A DNA stretch of 64,000 nucleotides from Candidatus Rhodoferax mariagerensis (GCA_016719055.1 JADKAW010000009.1:62001-126000), one strand, 5' to 3'; counted from the first letter of the stretch, positions 53,284 through 62,743 are shown. A program made the numbers and translations. The notes: generated from the sequence alone by a model not told the origin.

Positions 53284-54066
53284 ATGAAGCTTCACCCCAT
53301 GGTCTGCGGACTTGTTTTTTTGACACTTGCTCCCACCGCAAGCTTTCAGACCTCTTCACAAACCCTCGATGACACTGGCATTGATGTGTGCCGAGACCGA
53401 GTAACCGGCGTTGATACCCAAGTCACGCAAACCACTGACTGCACCCCCCAATCGCATGGCCGTCAGGACGCACGCGTTGGGCGTGATGCTGCAGCCGCCA
53501 AGGGTGCTTTGGTAAAAGCCGGCGGTGGCAGCAAAGGCTTTGATTTCATCAAAATTGGCATTGACGGTAAACCAGTAGCCGTCAACGCCAAACTCGGCTC
53601 CGCTTCTGGCGAATGGGCCTGCAGTTACGACAACAATACCGGTCTGATGTGGGAGGTGAAGACCAAAAGCGGGCTGCGCAGCCTGGTGCATACCTATGCC
53701 TGGTATGACAGCGTCAACAACTACAACAACTCCGCTGGAAGTTTGGGCACAGGCACCTGTGAAGTTGGGGGCCGCTGCAACACGCAGTCGTATGTTGAGG
53801 ATATCAACGGGATCAAGTTGTGCGGTCGCAACGATTGGCGCATGCCGACCATCAATGAGCTGTCATATCTGACGGACCGTGGGCGTATCAGTCCAGCGAT
53901 AGACCCTGACTATTTTCCAAATACTGAGAGTGAAATTTATTGGTCGACCACGCCACATGTGCTCTGGGCTGGCTATGCCTGGGCCGTTGGTTTTGAGCTT
54001 GGTAGCGTGGTGTTTTGGTCAGCAAATTCCCCCTTACGTGTGCGGCTGGTTCGTACTGGCAAATGA
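53284..54066 (+). CDS. Secreted DUF1566 (Lcl C-terminal-like) protein, first copy
   Basis: A 260-aa exported protein: short hydrophobic N-terminus (LVFLTLAPTASF), Gly/Ala-rich middle, then a DUF1566 domain (about 105-258) with DNNTGLMWEVKTKSG, GRNDWRMPTINELSYLTD and YWSTTPHVLWAGYAWAVGFELG...RVRLVRTGK. The domain is common in secreted bacterial proteins; molecular role unknown. Followed by a related gene 58 bp downstream. Confidence 0.85.
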   Translation: MKLHPMVCGLVFLTLAPTASFQTSSQTLDDTGIDVCRDRVTGVDTQVTQTTDCTPQSHGRQDARVGRDAAAAKGALVKAGGGSKGFDFIKIGIDGKPVAVNAKLGSASGEWACSYDNNTGLMWEVKTKSGLRSLVHTYAWYDSVNNYNNSAGSLGTGTCEVGGRCNTQSYVEDINGIKLCGRNDWRMPTINELSYLTDRGRISPAIDPDYFPNTESEIYWSTTPHVLWAGYAWAVGFELGSVVFWSANSPLRVRLVRTGK

Positions 54067-54124
54067 GCCGCCAACAGATGTTGCCTGCGGCCAATATTGT
54101 GATGAAGACACAAGGAATGACTTG

Positions 54125-55294
54125 ATGAACAAGAAGACGGCTCAAGGTTTTTGCTTGGCAGTCGCGCTTTGTGCAGTTGGTTCGGTGCAGGCGCAATACC
54201 AAACTTGTCCAAATGGTTTTCCTAAGACTACCCCCGATGTTGATTTTTTTGACGGCGGCAATGGCACGGCGCTGCATTTGCCCACGGGTCTGATTTGGAA
54301 GCGCTGTTCTGAAGGCCAAACCTGGTCTAACGGATTTTGCAGCTTTGAGCCCGTCTTTTACACGTGGCAACAGGCTCTCGACCGCGCCGATGCCGCCAAC
54401 GCCGGGGCTGAGGGTACGCAAAACGCCGAAAATGCCGCCTGGCGCCTGCCCAATGTTAACGAACTGCAGTCGATCATCGAGCGTGGCTGCGCTGCTCCGA
54501 GCATCAATCTCGCATGGTTTCCCGGCACTCCGGGAAATCTTTATTGGGGCGGCTCGCCGGTTGCTGATGTGCCAGTCAATGCGTGGCTGGTCGGGTTTTA
54601 TCACGGTGGTGTGGGCGGTCACGATAGCTATGACGCTTTGGCGACGCCGCACGCTGTGCGTTTGGTACGAGGTGGCCGCTCGGCTACAGCCTTTGATCTG
54701 CTGGCACCAAGATCACCTACGGTAACTTCTTTGACGCCAGGCGACACAAAAATCATTGTCAGTTTTACTGCCGCAACCAATGGACCGTTACCCGTTACGT
54801 TTTTGGCTAGTTGCACGAATGGCAGCATGATCCGGGGTGTTATTGGCGTGGGTTCACCCATCGTGGTGAACAACCTTACCAACGGCGCGGCGTACACCTG
54901 CTCCGTGAACGCTGCCAATCCGCAAGGGATAAGCTTGGCATCGGCGACCACACTCGTAGTGCCCCAGCCGACTGTCCCTGATGCCCCAACCCTTTTGCGA
55001 TTGGTGTCTGGCAATAGAAGCATCAAGGTCATGTTTGCACCATCGCTGGCTGATGGCGGTTCTGCGATTACCAACTATCGAGCGACATGCATTGGTACCA
55101 ATGCGGTACCACATGGTCAGGCAGGGATGACTTCGCCCTTGGTCGTGCCGGGTCTTGTCAATGGGCTTAGTTACAGCTGTAGCGTAATTGCCCACAATGC
55201 CATTGGCAGCAGCGCTGCGTCGACCGTCTCAACCCAGGTCGCAAAGCGACCGGTTGATTCGGTGCCTATCATCAGTATCTTGCTGGGTGACTAA
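54125..55294 (+). CDS. Secreted DUF1566 protein with two fibronectin III-like domains
   Basis: A 389-aa exported protein: signal peptide MNKKTAQGFCLAVALCAVGSVQAQ, DUF1566 domain about 30-178 (GLIWKRCSEGQTW, WRLPNVNELQSIIERG, YWGGSPVADVPVNAWLVGF, AVRLVRGG), then two ~85-residue Fn3-like repeats (PTVTSLTPGDTKIIVSFTA..., PDAPTLLRLVSGNRSIKVMFAPSLADGGSAITNYRATC...). The start at 54125 gives the signal peptide; the frame is open upstream. Probably cell-surface or secreted. Confidence 0.87.
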   Translation: MNKKTAQGFCLAVALCAVGSVQAQYQTCPNGFPKTTPDVDFFDGGNGTALHLPTGLIWKRCSEGQTWSNGFCSFEPVFYTWQQALDRADAANAGAEGTQNAENAAWRLPNVNELQSIIERGCAAPSINLAWFPGTPGNLYWGGSPVADVPVNAWLVGFYHGGVGGHDSYDALATPHAVRLVRGGRSATAFDLLAPRSPTVTSLTPGDTKIIVSFTAATNGPLPVTFLASCTNGSMIRGVIGVGSPIVVNNLTNGAAYTCSVNAANPQGISLASATTLVVPQPTVPDAPTLLRLVSGNRSIKVMFAPSLADGGSAITNYRATCIGTNAVPHGQAGMTSPLVVPGLVNGLSYSCSVIAHNAIGSSAASTVSTQVAKRPVDSVPIISILLGD

Positions 55295-55428
55295 GGGCTT
55301 GCATGGGATAAATCATCCTGTTTTCCTCAGTTGAAAACTTAAAAACCTACTAAACCATTGTTGCGGTTGAGGATTTCATGTTGATCCGTGACACCAATTT
55401 GGAACTGCGGCGCAGAACCAATAAACGG

Positions 55429-55462
55429 CCTGAAACCCTCACCAGTGCTGGGTTTCAGCCCT
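55429..55462. repeat. Inverted repeat upstream of the UXS-like gene
   Basis: CTGAAACCC...GGGTTTCAG with an 11-base loop. Lies between the DUF1566 gene and the SDR gene; no long T run, so possibly a weak terminator or leader structure. Confidence 0.5.
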
Positions 55463-55495
55463 TTAAGACTTCTATCAAATGGGGAAATTAGGACT

Positions 55496-56434
55496 ATGAA
55501 TAGTATCTTGGTCACCGGTGGCGCAGGTTTTCTGGGTTCCCATCTTTGTGATCGACTGATTGAACGGGGCGACGATGTATTGTGCGTCGATAATTTTTTT
55601 ACCGGCAGCAAGCGCAACATATCGCACCTGTTGGGTCTTCCAAACTTTGAGCTGCTGCGCCATGACGTGACGTTTCCGCTGTATGTTGAGGTGAATCGCA
55701 TCTTCAACTTGGCTTGCCCGGCCAGCCCGGTGCATTATCAGCATGATCCTGTGCAAACCACCAAAACCAGCGTTCACGGGGCCATCAACATGTTGGGCCT
55801 GGCCAAGCGGGTCAAAGCGCGCATTTTGCAAGCATCCACCAGCGAGGTGTATGGCGACCCTCAGGTGCATCCGCAGCCAGAGGGCTATTGGGGGCACGTC
55901 AATACCATTGGCCTTCGATCATGCTATGACGAAGGCAAACGCTGTGCAGAAACCCTGTTTTTTGACTACCACCGACAGCATGCGCTTCAAATAAAGGTCA
56001 TGCGCATATTCAACACCTATGGCCCGCGCATGCATCCAAACGATGGGCGTGTGGTCAGCAACTTTATTGTTCAAGCGTTAAAGGGTGATGACATTACGAT
56101 CTATGGGGATGGGCAGCAAACCCGCAGCTTTTGTTATGTCGATGATCTGATCGATGGCATGCTGCGCATGATGGACAGTCCAGCGGGCTTTACTGGCCCT
56201 GTTAACGTGGGTAACCCCAACGAATTCACCATGCTGGAATTGGCTGAAATCATCCTGAGACTTGTTGGGGGGAAATCAAAACTGGTGTTTGGTCCCCTTC
56301 CTGCGGATGATCCGAAGCATCGTCAACCTGATATTTCGCTGGCTGAAAAACAACTTGGATGGACTCCAAAAGTCGGGTTGCGAGATGGACTCAATGAAAC
56401 AATTGCATATTTTCAAAAATTATTGAGTTCGTGA
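55496..56434 (+). CDS. UDP-glucuronate decarboxylase-like SDR (UDP-xylose synthase family)
   Basis: A 312-aa extended SDR. Rossmann motif VTGGAGFLGSHLCD near 6-19; STSEVYGDP; active site YDEGK (YxxxK); RIFNTYGPRMHPNDGRVVSNFIVQAL; and C-terminal RQPDISLAEKQLGW are typical of UXS (UDP-GlcA to UDP-xylose). The usual NPIGPR before the active site reads NTIGLR here, two changes that may or may not matter. The start at 55496 is chosen by domain start. Confidence 0.88.
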   Translation: MNSILVTGGAGFLGSHLCDRLIERGDDVLCVDNFFTGSKRNISHLLGLPNFELLRHDVTFPLYVEVNRIFNLACPASPVHYQHDPVQTTKTSVHGAINMLGLAKRVKARILQASTSEVYGDPQVHPQPEGYWGHVNTIGLRSCYDEGKRCAETLFFDYHRQHALQIKVMRIFNTYGPRMHPNDGRVVSNFIVQALKGDDITIYGDGQQTRSFCYVDDLIDGMLRMMDSPAGFTGPVNVGNPNEFTMLELAEIILRLVGGKSKLVFGPLPADDPKHRQPDISLAEKQLGWTPKVGLRDGLNETIAYFQKLLSS

Positions 56435-56490
56435 AATCTACCGACTTGTACAACGAATAATTCCCCAAAGCAATTTAATCATCGTTACAA

Positions 56491-57855
56491 ATGAAGGCCC
56501 CAAAAGTACTTTTTTCTACGCACTCAGCGCCAACATATATTCCACCGCTGACGCTCTCAGAGCAACAAATCATCGTCAGCCCCAGGTACGCTACCTCTCA
56601 CAATTCACTTGGGCGAACGGTTTCAATCAACTGCTCAAGGCAATTCGATGTTTGCGATCTTGTCGGATTGTTGCCGGAATCTGAGCGTCCTGACTTGTTT
56701 GTGGCATTGTTGGACAGTTCCATGCAATGTATTCCTCGAAACCTGATCGCCTTGACGTCTCGAAAGGTGCTTGTTATCGCTGATACACATCATGGTCAAG
56801 CACCTATCTCTCAGTTGCTGCAATATTGTCAGGCGGAGACTTATGATCGAATCGCGATCACACACGGCCCACACCACTTGCATTGGTTTGCAGAGGCTGG
56901 ATTGTCTCCGGTTTCTTTGCATCTCAATCTGAATGTTCGTGATCATTTGTGTGAGTTTCAAACAAAGCGGCGACCTTATATTCAGTTTATCGGTCAAGTT
57001 GGCCCTTCTCACCCTCGACGCTCGGCCTTGCTGGATCAAATGACTCAGGCAGGGATACCAGTCATGCATGCACTATTGGCTGCCCAAAATGCAGCAGTCC
57101 AATTTTCAAGGGCTCAGTTGAGTTTTAACTGCAGTCTGAATGGTGACTTCAACATGCGTGTGTTCGAGGTGTTGGCTGCCGGTGGCTGTTTGATGACAGA
57201 CCGCTTGTCAGCGGCATCCGGTCTGGACGCCCTTTTGAAGGACGGTCGAGATTTAATCATTTACGACAACGCGTCTGACTTGATCGATAAAGCTCGTTTC
57301 TACCTTGGCAACCCCGCGCTTTGCCTACAAATCGCTCAACAGGGGCATCAACGCTACATCAGAAATATTTCGGAGGACATGCGACGAAAGCGTTTTCTGG
57401 AATTTTCGATGGGCGATAACCAAACTGCATCGCGCATGGCACAACAGGACCAACGCCGAGACCTCAGAAGCTTACGACGTGACAGCCCGTCAAACTTCAA
57501 GCAACGTCTTTCAGCATACGAAATATTGCAGGAGCTTCAGCGAACTGAACTCATTGATGCGGTCGAACTTTCGCCAAGCTTACCCTCCACATTTGCAGAA
57601 GATGTCAGTGACTTGGTTAACCTGCGGATCGACAAAAAAATGCAAACTGGCAGCCGGGTGTGTGGTGTTATTGAAGACAAGGAACTGACCGGTCGTCTAG
57701 ATTTGTGTACCACAGCACCGCTTGGGTACTTATTGGTTGTCGATGCGGATGATCAGTTACTTGAGAGTCACCCTGCACTCAAGCGATTGGGATATCAGGT
57801 ACTGGTTCAGATGAGGGCTGGCGATCAACGCACTTGGTTATTGCAAGCAGCTTAA
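56491..57855 (+). CDS. Glycosyltransferase, CgeB/GT1-like
   Basis: A 454-aa protein. The C-terminal half of the core (about 190-300) has LSFNCSLNGDFNMRVFEVLAAGGCLMTDRLSAASGLDALLKDGRDLIIYDNASDLIDKARFYLGNP, the Glyco_trans_1_2/CgeB pattern of nucleotide-sugar binding. The last ~130 residues match no domain I recognise. Donor and acceptor unknown; likely decorates a surface glycan or protein. Confidence 0.78.
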   Translation: MKAPKVLFSTHSAPTYIPPLTLSEQQIIVSPRYATSHNSLGRTVSINCSRQFDVCDLVGLLPESERPDLFVALLDSSMQCIPRNLIALTSRKVLVIADTHHGQAPISQLLQYCQAETYDRIAITHGPHHLHWFAEAGLSPVSLHLNLNVRDHLCEFQTKRRPYIQFIGQVGPSHPRRSALLDQMTQAGIPVMHALLAAQNAAVQFSRAQLSFNCSLNGDFNMRVFEVLAAGGCLMTDRLSAASGLDALLKDGRDLIIYDNASDLIDKARFYLGNPALCLQIAQQGHQRYIRNISEDMRRKRFLEFSMGDNQTASRMAQQDQRRDLRSLRRDSPSNFKQRLSAYEILQELQRTELIDAVELSPSLPSTFAEDVSDLVNLRIDKKMQTGSRVCGVIEDKELTGRLDLCTTAPLGYLLVVDADDQLLESHPALKRLGYQVLVQMRAGDQRTWLLQAA

Positions 57856-57881
57856 CAGCTAGCCTAGTCGATATAGCCTAT

Positions 57882-58049
57882 TCAACCACCCTTATGGCAA
57901 CGTTTGCCTGGGTTCTTCTTGTTGTTGGTGGCAACGCCGCGCTCAAGACTGCGCATTTGGCCGTGTCCCGCGGTGTAGCAAACACCTTTTGGGGCAACGG
58001 GGCGGGGAGTGGCTTTGCGCTCAGCTTCGGTACGGAATTCTTTGACCAT
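57882..58049 (-). CDS. Small basic protein (55 aa), unknown
   Basis: ATG at 58049 has AGGAG seven bases upstream on the minus strand. The product starts MVKEFRTEAERKATPRPVAP, has KGVCYTAGHGQMRSLERG in the middle and ends GKRCHKGG; 13 Lys/Arg against 4 acidic residues, two Cys. No transmembrane segment. Not recognised. The strong ribosome-binding site and unbroken frame between two glycosyltransferase genes support it; conservation is untested. Confidence 0.5.
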   Translation of the reverse strand: MVKEFRTEAERKATPRPVAPKGVCYTAGHGQMRSLERGVATNNKKNPGKRCHKGG

Positions 58050-58146
58050 GAGAGGGCTCCTGAAAATAGTTTAAAAAGCAGATTATCCATGCTGCGCGAG
58101 CCAATGGAATGTCATGGCCAAACACGTTTGCTTGCGAGTTGACTTT

Positions 58147-59001
58147 TCAAGTGTGATTCCTCTGACTTTGACAAGCAGATGCACCCGTGTGCCAGACTTT
58201 TTTTAGCTGCATGTCAGAAATCTTGTGTCCAGGAAAATAAGTTGAGCTGACCAAAGCCGGATGATTTCCTGCAACAAAATCTACATCACTCCATCCAACA
58301 CAGTCTTTAACGACTGGTGAGTAAACATGATCACCTCCAAGTGCTGAAGCCCAAAAACTGAAACTACTATTTGATCGAATAACTATATCAGCGGAAACTA
58401 GGCTCATAAAATCTGGAATAAATCCAATATTTAAAGAATCGCAAAAATCGTCACATATTCGATTTTCCTCGGAAACTTCAAAAACATGAGAGGCATCATT
58501 TTTTTCTAAATTTTGAAAGACTTGAGTGTACAAACATTTGTAAAATGAACGATTTGAAATACAGCAAAATCGGTCAATATTTTCTGGCTTTAAATAGTCC
58601 CCTCTTCGTTTATGAATGGCTATTTTTCTAAACTTGTTCACATTGTTAATACGAAATTTTTCAAGTATCCAACTTTGGAAAACTAACCATTGAGAAATAT
58701 CATTTTTTGAAAACATGTCAATAGCTTCCTGAAATTGCCAAAAGCCTATAAGATCTATTCTATGGTGTTTTTCTATTTGATCTGCATTAGGTATATAATC
58801 AATTGGAGTTTTGGCAATTGGAATTATTTCTATTTCTGGCAGTCTTATATTAAAAATCTTATAACCAACCCAGTCATTTGGTATTTGAAGTTCTGCGCCT
58901 AAATGTCTTGCAAGACCGATTCCAAAACACAATTGAAATAATTGATTTCCAAAATCACCGAATTTACCTAGTGTAGAAATTGTTAATACTCGTTTTGACA
59001 T
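58147..59001 (-). CDS. Glycosyltransferase family 11 (alpha-1,2-fucosyltransferase-like)
   Basis: A 284-aa GT11 protein. N-terminal FGDFGNQLFQLCFGIGLARHLG, the HxRRxDY motif as HKRRGDYLK near 130-138, and ADIVIRSNSSFSFWASALGG near 208-227. Would transfer fucose (or a related deoxysugar) from a GDP-sugar to a galactose-like acceptor; no GDP-fucose biosynthesis genes are in the window. Clearly AT-rich compared with flanking genes, suggesting transfer. Confidence 0.83.
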   Translation of the reverse strand: MSKRVLTISTLGKFGDFGNQLFQLCFGIGLARHLGAELQIPNDWVGYKIFNIRLPEIEIIPIAKTPIDYIPNADQIEKHHRIDLIGFWQFQEAIDMFSKNDISQWLVFQSWILEKFRINNVNKFRKIAIHKRRGDYLKPENIDRFCCISNRSFYKCLYTQVFQNLEKNDASHVFEVSEENRICDDFCDSLNIGFIPDFMSLVSADIVIRSNSSFSFWASALGGDHVYSPVVKDCVGWSDVDFVAGNHPALVSSTYFPGHKISDMQLKKVWHTGASACQSQRNHT

Positions 59002-59049
59002 ATTTTTAAAATATCAAATTTAATAATAAACTAGCAATTAATATTCAAG

Positions 59050-60300
59050 TCAATTTTTCGTTAAATCCATTAGCCAGCCTGATGGCCATATTTGAATTGT
59101 ATTATTGTTGATTGACTTAGCTTGATTAAAAGAAAGAATCCAATCTGGTCCTGCAATGTAGTGAGCTGTGTTCCTAAAGCAAGATAATAGTAAAATTGAT
59201 GCTACTGTATATATAACAACATTTTTGCTTTTACTTATTAAAATCAAGAAGCACATTGCCCAAATTATGTTTGGTATATAAAAATATCGCCCACTAAAAC
59301 CTGCGGAAATCATAATGGTTTTATCCCCCAGTGCCGTTAGAAGGCTGAAGATTAAAAGCAAAAATGCTGATCCTGACAAGACGGTGGTGACGCTGCTCCG
59401 ATAGGCCATTAGAGACTGGGACAAAATCAAAATTGGCAACGAGCAAAAAATTGCAAATGACAAAATTTCAAAATTACCGCCCAAACCACTTTTTAATATT
59501 GCAGATAACTGATCTCCCAAATGAATGCCGAGGAATGGTGAAATCAGCGATTGACTTAATATGGCATACCAGTAAATCAAAGGATTCCATGTAAATTGAC
59601 GATCACCAGTATCCAGATGGCTGAACAGAATAATGGCCAGTTGAATCATGCTGGTTGTGGTTAATATTAAGAAATGAACCCAATGTTCTCTTTTATGAAG
59701 CTTGAGAGCCAGAATTAGAAAAACCGGAGCTATAAAATTGGGCGGAATACCACTCAGTCCCGAGACGGCAAGTAGCACCCTGAAAGGAACTTTATGAAAA
59801 CAACCAGTGATGCTCACAGCGGCAATAATAATGGTTACTAAAGCAAAATGAAAATGAAGATTGATCGAATTGGACCAAACTTCAGCGGCTTGAGGCAAGC
59901 CAGTCGCTATGATGAGCAATGCAAGTGTTCCCCATTTCGACAATTCCAGTTCTTTTCGATATAAAATGAGTAGAAAAATTGGAATGAATTGAATTGAAAA
60001 AGAAAAATATGTCGTAACAAGTGGTGCAAACTTCAAAGCTACAAAAGTCGAGGTGTAGACCACAACGTTTGTCACAATTTCCAAATGACCTTTGTAAATA
60101 AAAAATATACCATTTAGAAAATTTGAATTTTCCAGTTGAACATAAAAATCAGCACCTTCCTCCGCCCAAAATCTTCCATTATGAGCATAGGCTCGCATTT
60201 TCCAAAGTCCCAACAATAAATAGATGATTGATGCAATCAATAAAAAATATTTATCTAGGATGGCACTCCATAGATGTTTCGTTGAAATCATGGGCCTCAA
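59050..60300 (-). CDS. Polytopic membrane protein, possible GT-C glycosyltransferase
   Basis: A 416-aa protein with about 11 hydrophobic helices. An acidic motif RFWAEEGADFYVQLEN in the first extracytoplasmic loop (about 43-58) is the position and type of the catalytic acidic residues of GT-C enzymes that use polyprenyl-phosphate sugars. It is AT-rich like the fucosyltransferase gene, yet overlaps the DprE2-like gene by four bases, placing it in the DPA operon. A role as D-arabinosyl transferase is inference. Confidence 0.6.
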   Translation of the reverse strand: MRPMISTKHLWSAILDKYFLLIASIIYLLLGLWKMRAYAHNGRFWAEEGADFYVQLENSNFLNGIFFIYKGHLEIVTNVVVYTSTFVALKFAPLVTTYFSFSIQFIPIFLLILYRKELELSKWGTLALLIIATGLPQAAEVWSNSINLHFHFALVTIIIAAVSITGCFHKVPFRVLLAVSGLSGIPPNFIAPVFLILALKLHKREHWVHFLILTTTSMIQLAIILFSHLDTGDRQFTWNPLIYWYAILSQSLISPFLGIHLGDQLSAILKSGLGGNFEILSFAIFCSLPILILSQSLMAYRSSVTTVLSGSAFLLLIFSLLTALGDKTIMISAGFSGRYFYIPNIIWAMCFLILISKSKNVVIYTVASILLLSCFRNTAHYIAGPDWILSFNQAKSINNNTIQIWPSGWLMDLTKN

Positions 60301-61047
60301 ATTTTAAGTTTGTTAAATAATTTGTTTGGCAGGTGAACAATAACCCACATGATATATTTCCACTTGCCAGGCGTGTACGCTACAGCACACCCTTTGTCGA
60401 CTGCCGTCACAATTTGTTTGGCAACATCTTCTACAGTAGCCAGATTGGTGCTCTGGGCTTTCAGGTGGGCTGTCATGGGGGTGTCTGTGGGGCCGGGCTT
60501 AATCAAAACAACTTTGATGTTCGTTCCTGAAAACCGATGCTGTAACCCCTGCGCGTACCGCGCAACAAGACTTTTGGCCGCCCCATAAATGTAGTTGGAC
60601 TGTCGTCCTCTGTCGCCTGCAACCGACCCTATCATCGCCAGAGTGCCTTGACGATTCAGCGCCATAGATTGTGCAAACGCCTCGGCGAAAAGTACCGGTG
60701 AGATACCATTGATAGCTAGTGCACCTTGACAGGCTGGTAAGTCATCCTGGCAATTGGCTTGATCTGGCAAATATCCATGCGCGATCAGAACGACATCCAC
60801 AGGGCCCTGCAAGAGCGCATTGGCTGACAGTGGCCTGGATTGCACATGCATCCAAAAAGTCTGCTTTCATCACAAAGACGGTTGATTGAGGGCTACGAAC
60901 CCGTAAATCCATCGCAATGTACTCAAGGCGGTTGGTGTCACGGCCAACAAGCGTCAGATCAGCGGGATGCTGACCAACCCAAATCCTGGCACAGTGCTCA
61001 GCCATTAGCGAACTGGCTCCAACGATCACTATTCTTTTTCGGGTCAT
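60297..61047 (-). pseudogene. DprE2-like reductase, frameshifted
   Basis: An SDR matching decaprenylphospho-2-keto-ribose reductase (makes polyprenyl-P-arabinose). N-terminal frame: MTRKRIVIVGASSLMAEHCARIWV (Rossmann GASSLMAE) to QCALAGP. C-terminal frame resumes at VDVVLIAHGYLPDQ and contains AMIGSVAGDRGRQSNYIYGAAKS (YxxxK) to the end. The two frames join without loss if one base is removed at the GGGCCCTG near 60806, i.e. a single extra T on the coding strand. This is either a recent mutation or a sequencing error. All catalytic residues lie in the second part. Confidence 0.8.
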
Positions 61048-61052
61048 CAAAA

Positions 61053-62345
61053 TCAAGTTCCCATTAAGCGGCGCGAAAGCCCTGAACTTATGCCGAGATC
61101 GCGATAGCGCAAAAACTCGTGTAAACATGGATAACTCGCCTCAAACAGTGCTCTAGGCATACGCGCGTCTTTGGCCAGGTACAAGCATCCTCCGGCTTCT
61201 TTCACAATTGCATCCAGTCGCCCCATTAGTTTCAAAGTCTTATCCCCTTGGTTTGGGAAATCAAGCGCTAACGTGACCCCCGGTTGCGGAAAACTCAACA
61301 TACCCAAAGCAGGCCGATCTCCAAAAGTTTTCAGGACAGATAGGAACGAACCTTGACCTGATCGCGCAATTTCATCCAGCATGGCCTTCGTCGCCAAATA
61401 GCTGTTTTGGTTCGGTATTACGCTTTGATACTGGTAAAAACCCCTGGGACCATACAATTTGTTCCACCCAAGGATGTTATCTAAAGGGTAAAAAAACGAC
61501 TCGTAATGCTCAATCGCAGTGCCGGATTGACGCTTTTTAAGGTGGTAATAGGCCGCGGTCGCAGGGCGCAATGTCAAACGGTTGATCAACGATGCAGGTG
61601 GAACAAAAGCAATCCGCAGTTTGCGGCCAATTGGCTGGGCGCGTTCAGTAACCTCAGTCGCATTGCCCCGGATGAAAATTCCCCGACCTTTGCTTGTACT
61701 ACAGTCAATCCACGAGACCGTGTGCTCCCAGTTGGTTGCCGAAACATCGGCAACGGCAAAAAACTCTTCAAGACTCTCATAAGCCAGCATTTGAGTTTCC
61801 AGCCATGGACCTGGGACACGGAGCAACTGTATCTCTGCGACAGAGATGACACCGGTAAGACCCATGCCGCCGACTGTAGCTTTGAACCAGTCAGTCTGCT
61901 TTTGTGGACCACACTCAATAATCTCCCCGCTGGTTCTGACCAAAGTGAGTTGCACCACATGATCGCCAAATGAGCCACGTGAGTGATGGTTTTTTCCGTG
62001 AACATCACTACTGATAGCGCCTCCAACCGATATCTGCTGTGTGCCCGGTGTCACTGGCAACATCCATCCGCGTGGCACAACCAGTCGTTGTATGTCTTTT
62101 AGCAACACGCCTGCTTCACAGATCAAACGTCCATTGGATTCTTCAAAGGCAATGAAATGATCCAGCTTTAGGGTTTGCCAAAGAACACCATGCGGGTTTA
62201 AACAGGCATCTCCATAACTACGTTGGTTGCCTATCGGCAATCCGTTTTTTTTTCTGATTGTTTCTGCGATTGTTTCCGAATCTGCCAAGCTTGTTAGTCT
62301 ATGCTGATCCGCACTTAGCCTGCCCCAAGAAGAGACACGCTTCAT
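61053..62345 (-). CDS. DprE1-like FAD-dependent oxidase (polyprenyl-P-ribose 2-oxidase)
   Basis: A 430-aa FAD oxidase of the DprE1 family. Seen: IGNQRSYGDACLNPHG near 37-52, VTPGTQQISVGGAISSDVHGKNHHSRGSFGDHV near 98-130 (FAD pyrophosphate site and the DprE1-type HGKNHH), and GATVGGMGLTGVI-like GMGLTGV near 159. First half of the C2 epimerisation of polyprenyl-P-ribose. Lies five bases upstream of the DprE2-like gene and overlaps gtrA by four bases. Confidence 0.93.
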   Translation of the reverse strand: MKRVSSWGRLSADQHRLTSLADSETIAETIRKKNGLPIGNQRSYGDACLNPHGVLWQTLKLDHFIAFEESNGRLICEAGVLLKDIQRLVVPRGWMLPVTPGTQQISVGGAISSDVHGKNHHSRGSFGDHVVQLTLVRTSGEIIECGPQKQTDWFKATVGGMGLTGVISVAEIQLLRVPGPWLETQMLAYESLEEFFAVADVSATNWEHTVSWIDCSTSKGRGIFIRGNATEVTERAQPIGRKLRIAFVPPASLINRLTLRPATAAYYHLKKRQSGTAIEHYESFFYPLDNILGWNKLYGPRGFYQYQSVIPNQNSYLATKAMLDEIARSGQGSFLSVLKTFGDRPALGMLSFPQPGVTLALDFPNQGDKTLKLMGRLDAIVKEAGGCLYLAKDARMPRALFEASYPCLHEFLRYRDLGISSGLSRRLMGT

Positions 62346-62743
62346 GAACCATCCACCAAAAATACATAACGTTTGTCGAGCTGATATTTAGCGCAATAAC
62401 CGATAGCCAAACCTAGGCAACCGCCCAAATACCGCATTTCCTTGGTTTTGAAGACATGATCAAACCCAAACTCAAAGACCCAAAAAATGACGGTCGTCGC
62501 CAGCCCCATCAAGGTGTACATTGTGAAGGTCTTTCTGTCATGTGCAGCATCAATGGCATGAAAGCCAAACACGAAGCGCTTGTCTAGCGAGTACTTCACA
62601 ATCAGGCCTGCCACGGTGCCGACTAGCACCGAAACAAGAATGTTGAAAGCACCCTGGTATCCGCGAATGACAAGATCCTGGGTACCAATATTGACGACGG
62701 TGGCTAGCAGTGCAAGAACCGAATAGATAATGAGTAATCGCAC
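62342..62743 (-). CDS. GtrA-family membrane protein
   Basis: A 133-aa four-helix protein of the GtrA/DPMS family, thought to help flip polyprenyl-phosphate sugars. Seen: LLATVVNIGTQDLVIRGYQGAFNILVSVLVGTVAGLIVKYSLDKRFVF and the C-terminal YCAKYQLDKRYVF. In actinobacteria a GtrA protein is encoded near the DprE genes. Head of the leftward set; only 24 bp separate it from the divergent UbiA gene. Confidence 0.92.
   Translation of the reverse strand: MRLLIIYSVLALLATVVNIGTQDLVIRGYQGAFNILVSVLVGTVAGLIVKYSLDKRFVFGFHAIDAAHDRKTFTMYTLMGLATTVIFWVFEFGFDHVFKTKEMRYLGGCLGLAIGYCAKYQLDKRYVFLVDGS

Noticed and set aside
57834..58142. 102-codon plus-strand frame
   Set aside because: No ribosome-binding site or family; the opposite strand has a small frame with a strong AGGAG.
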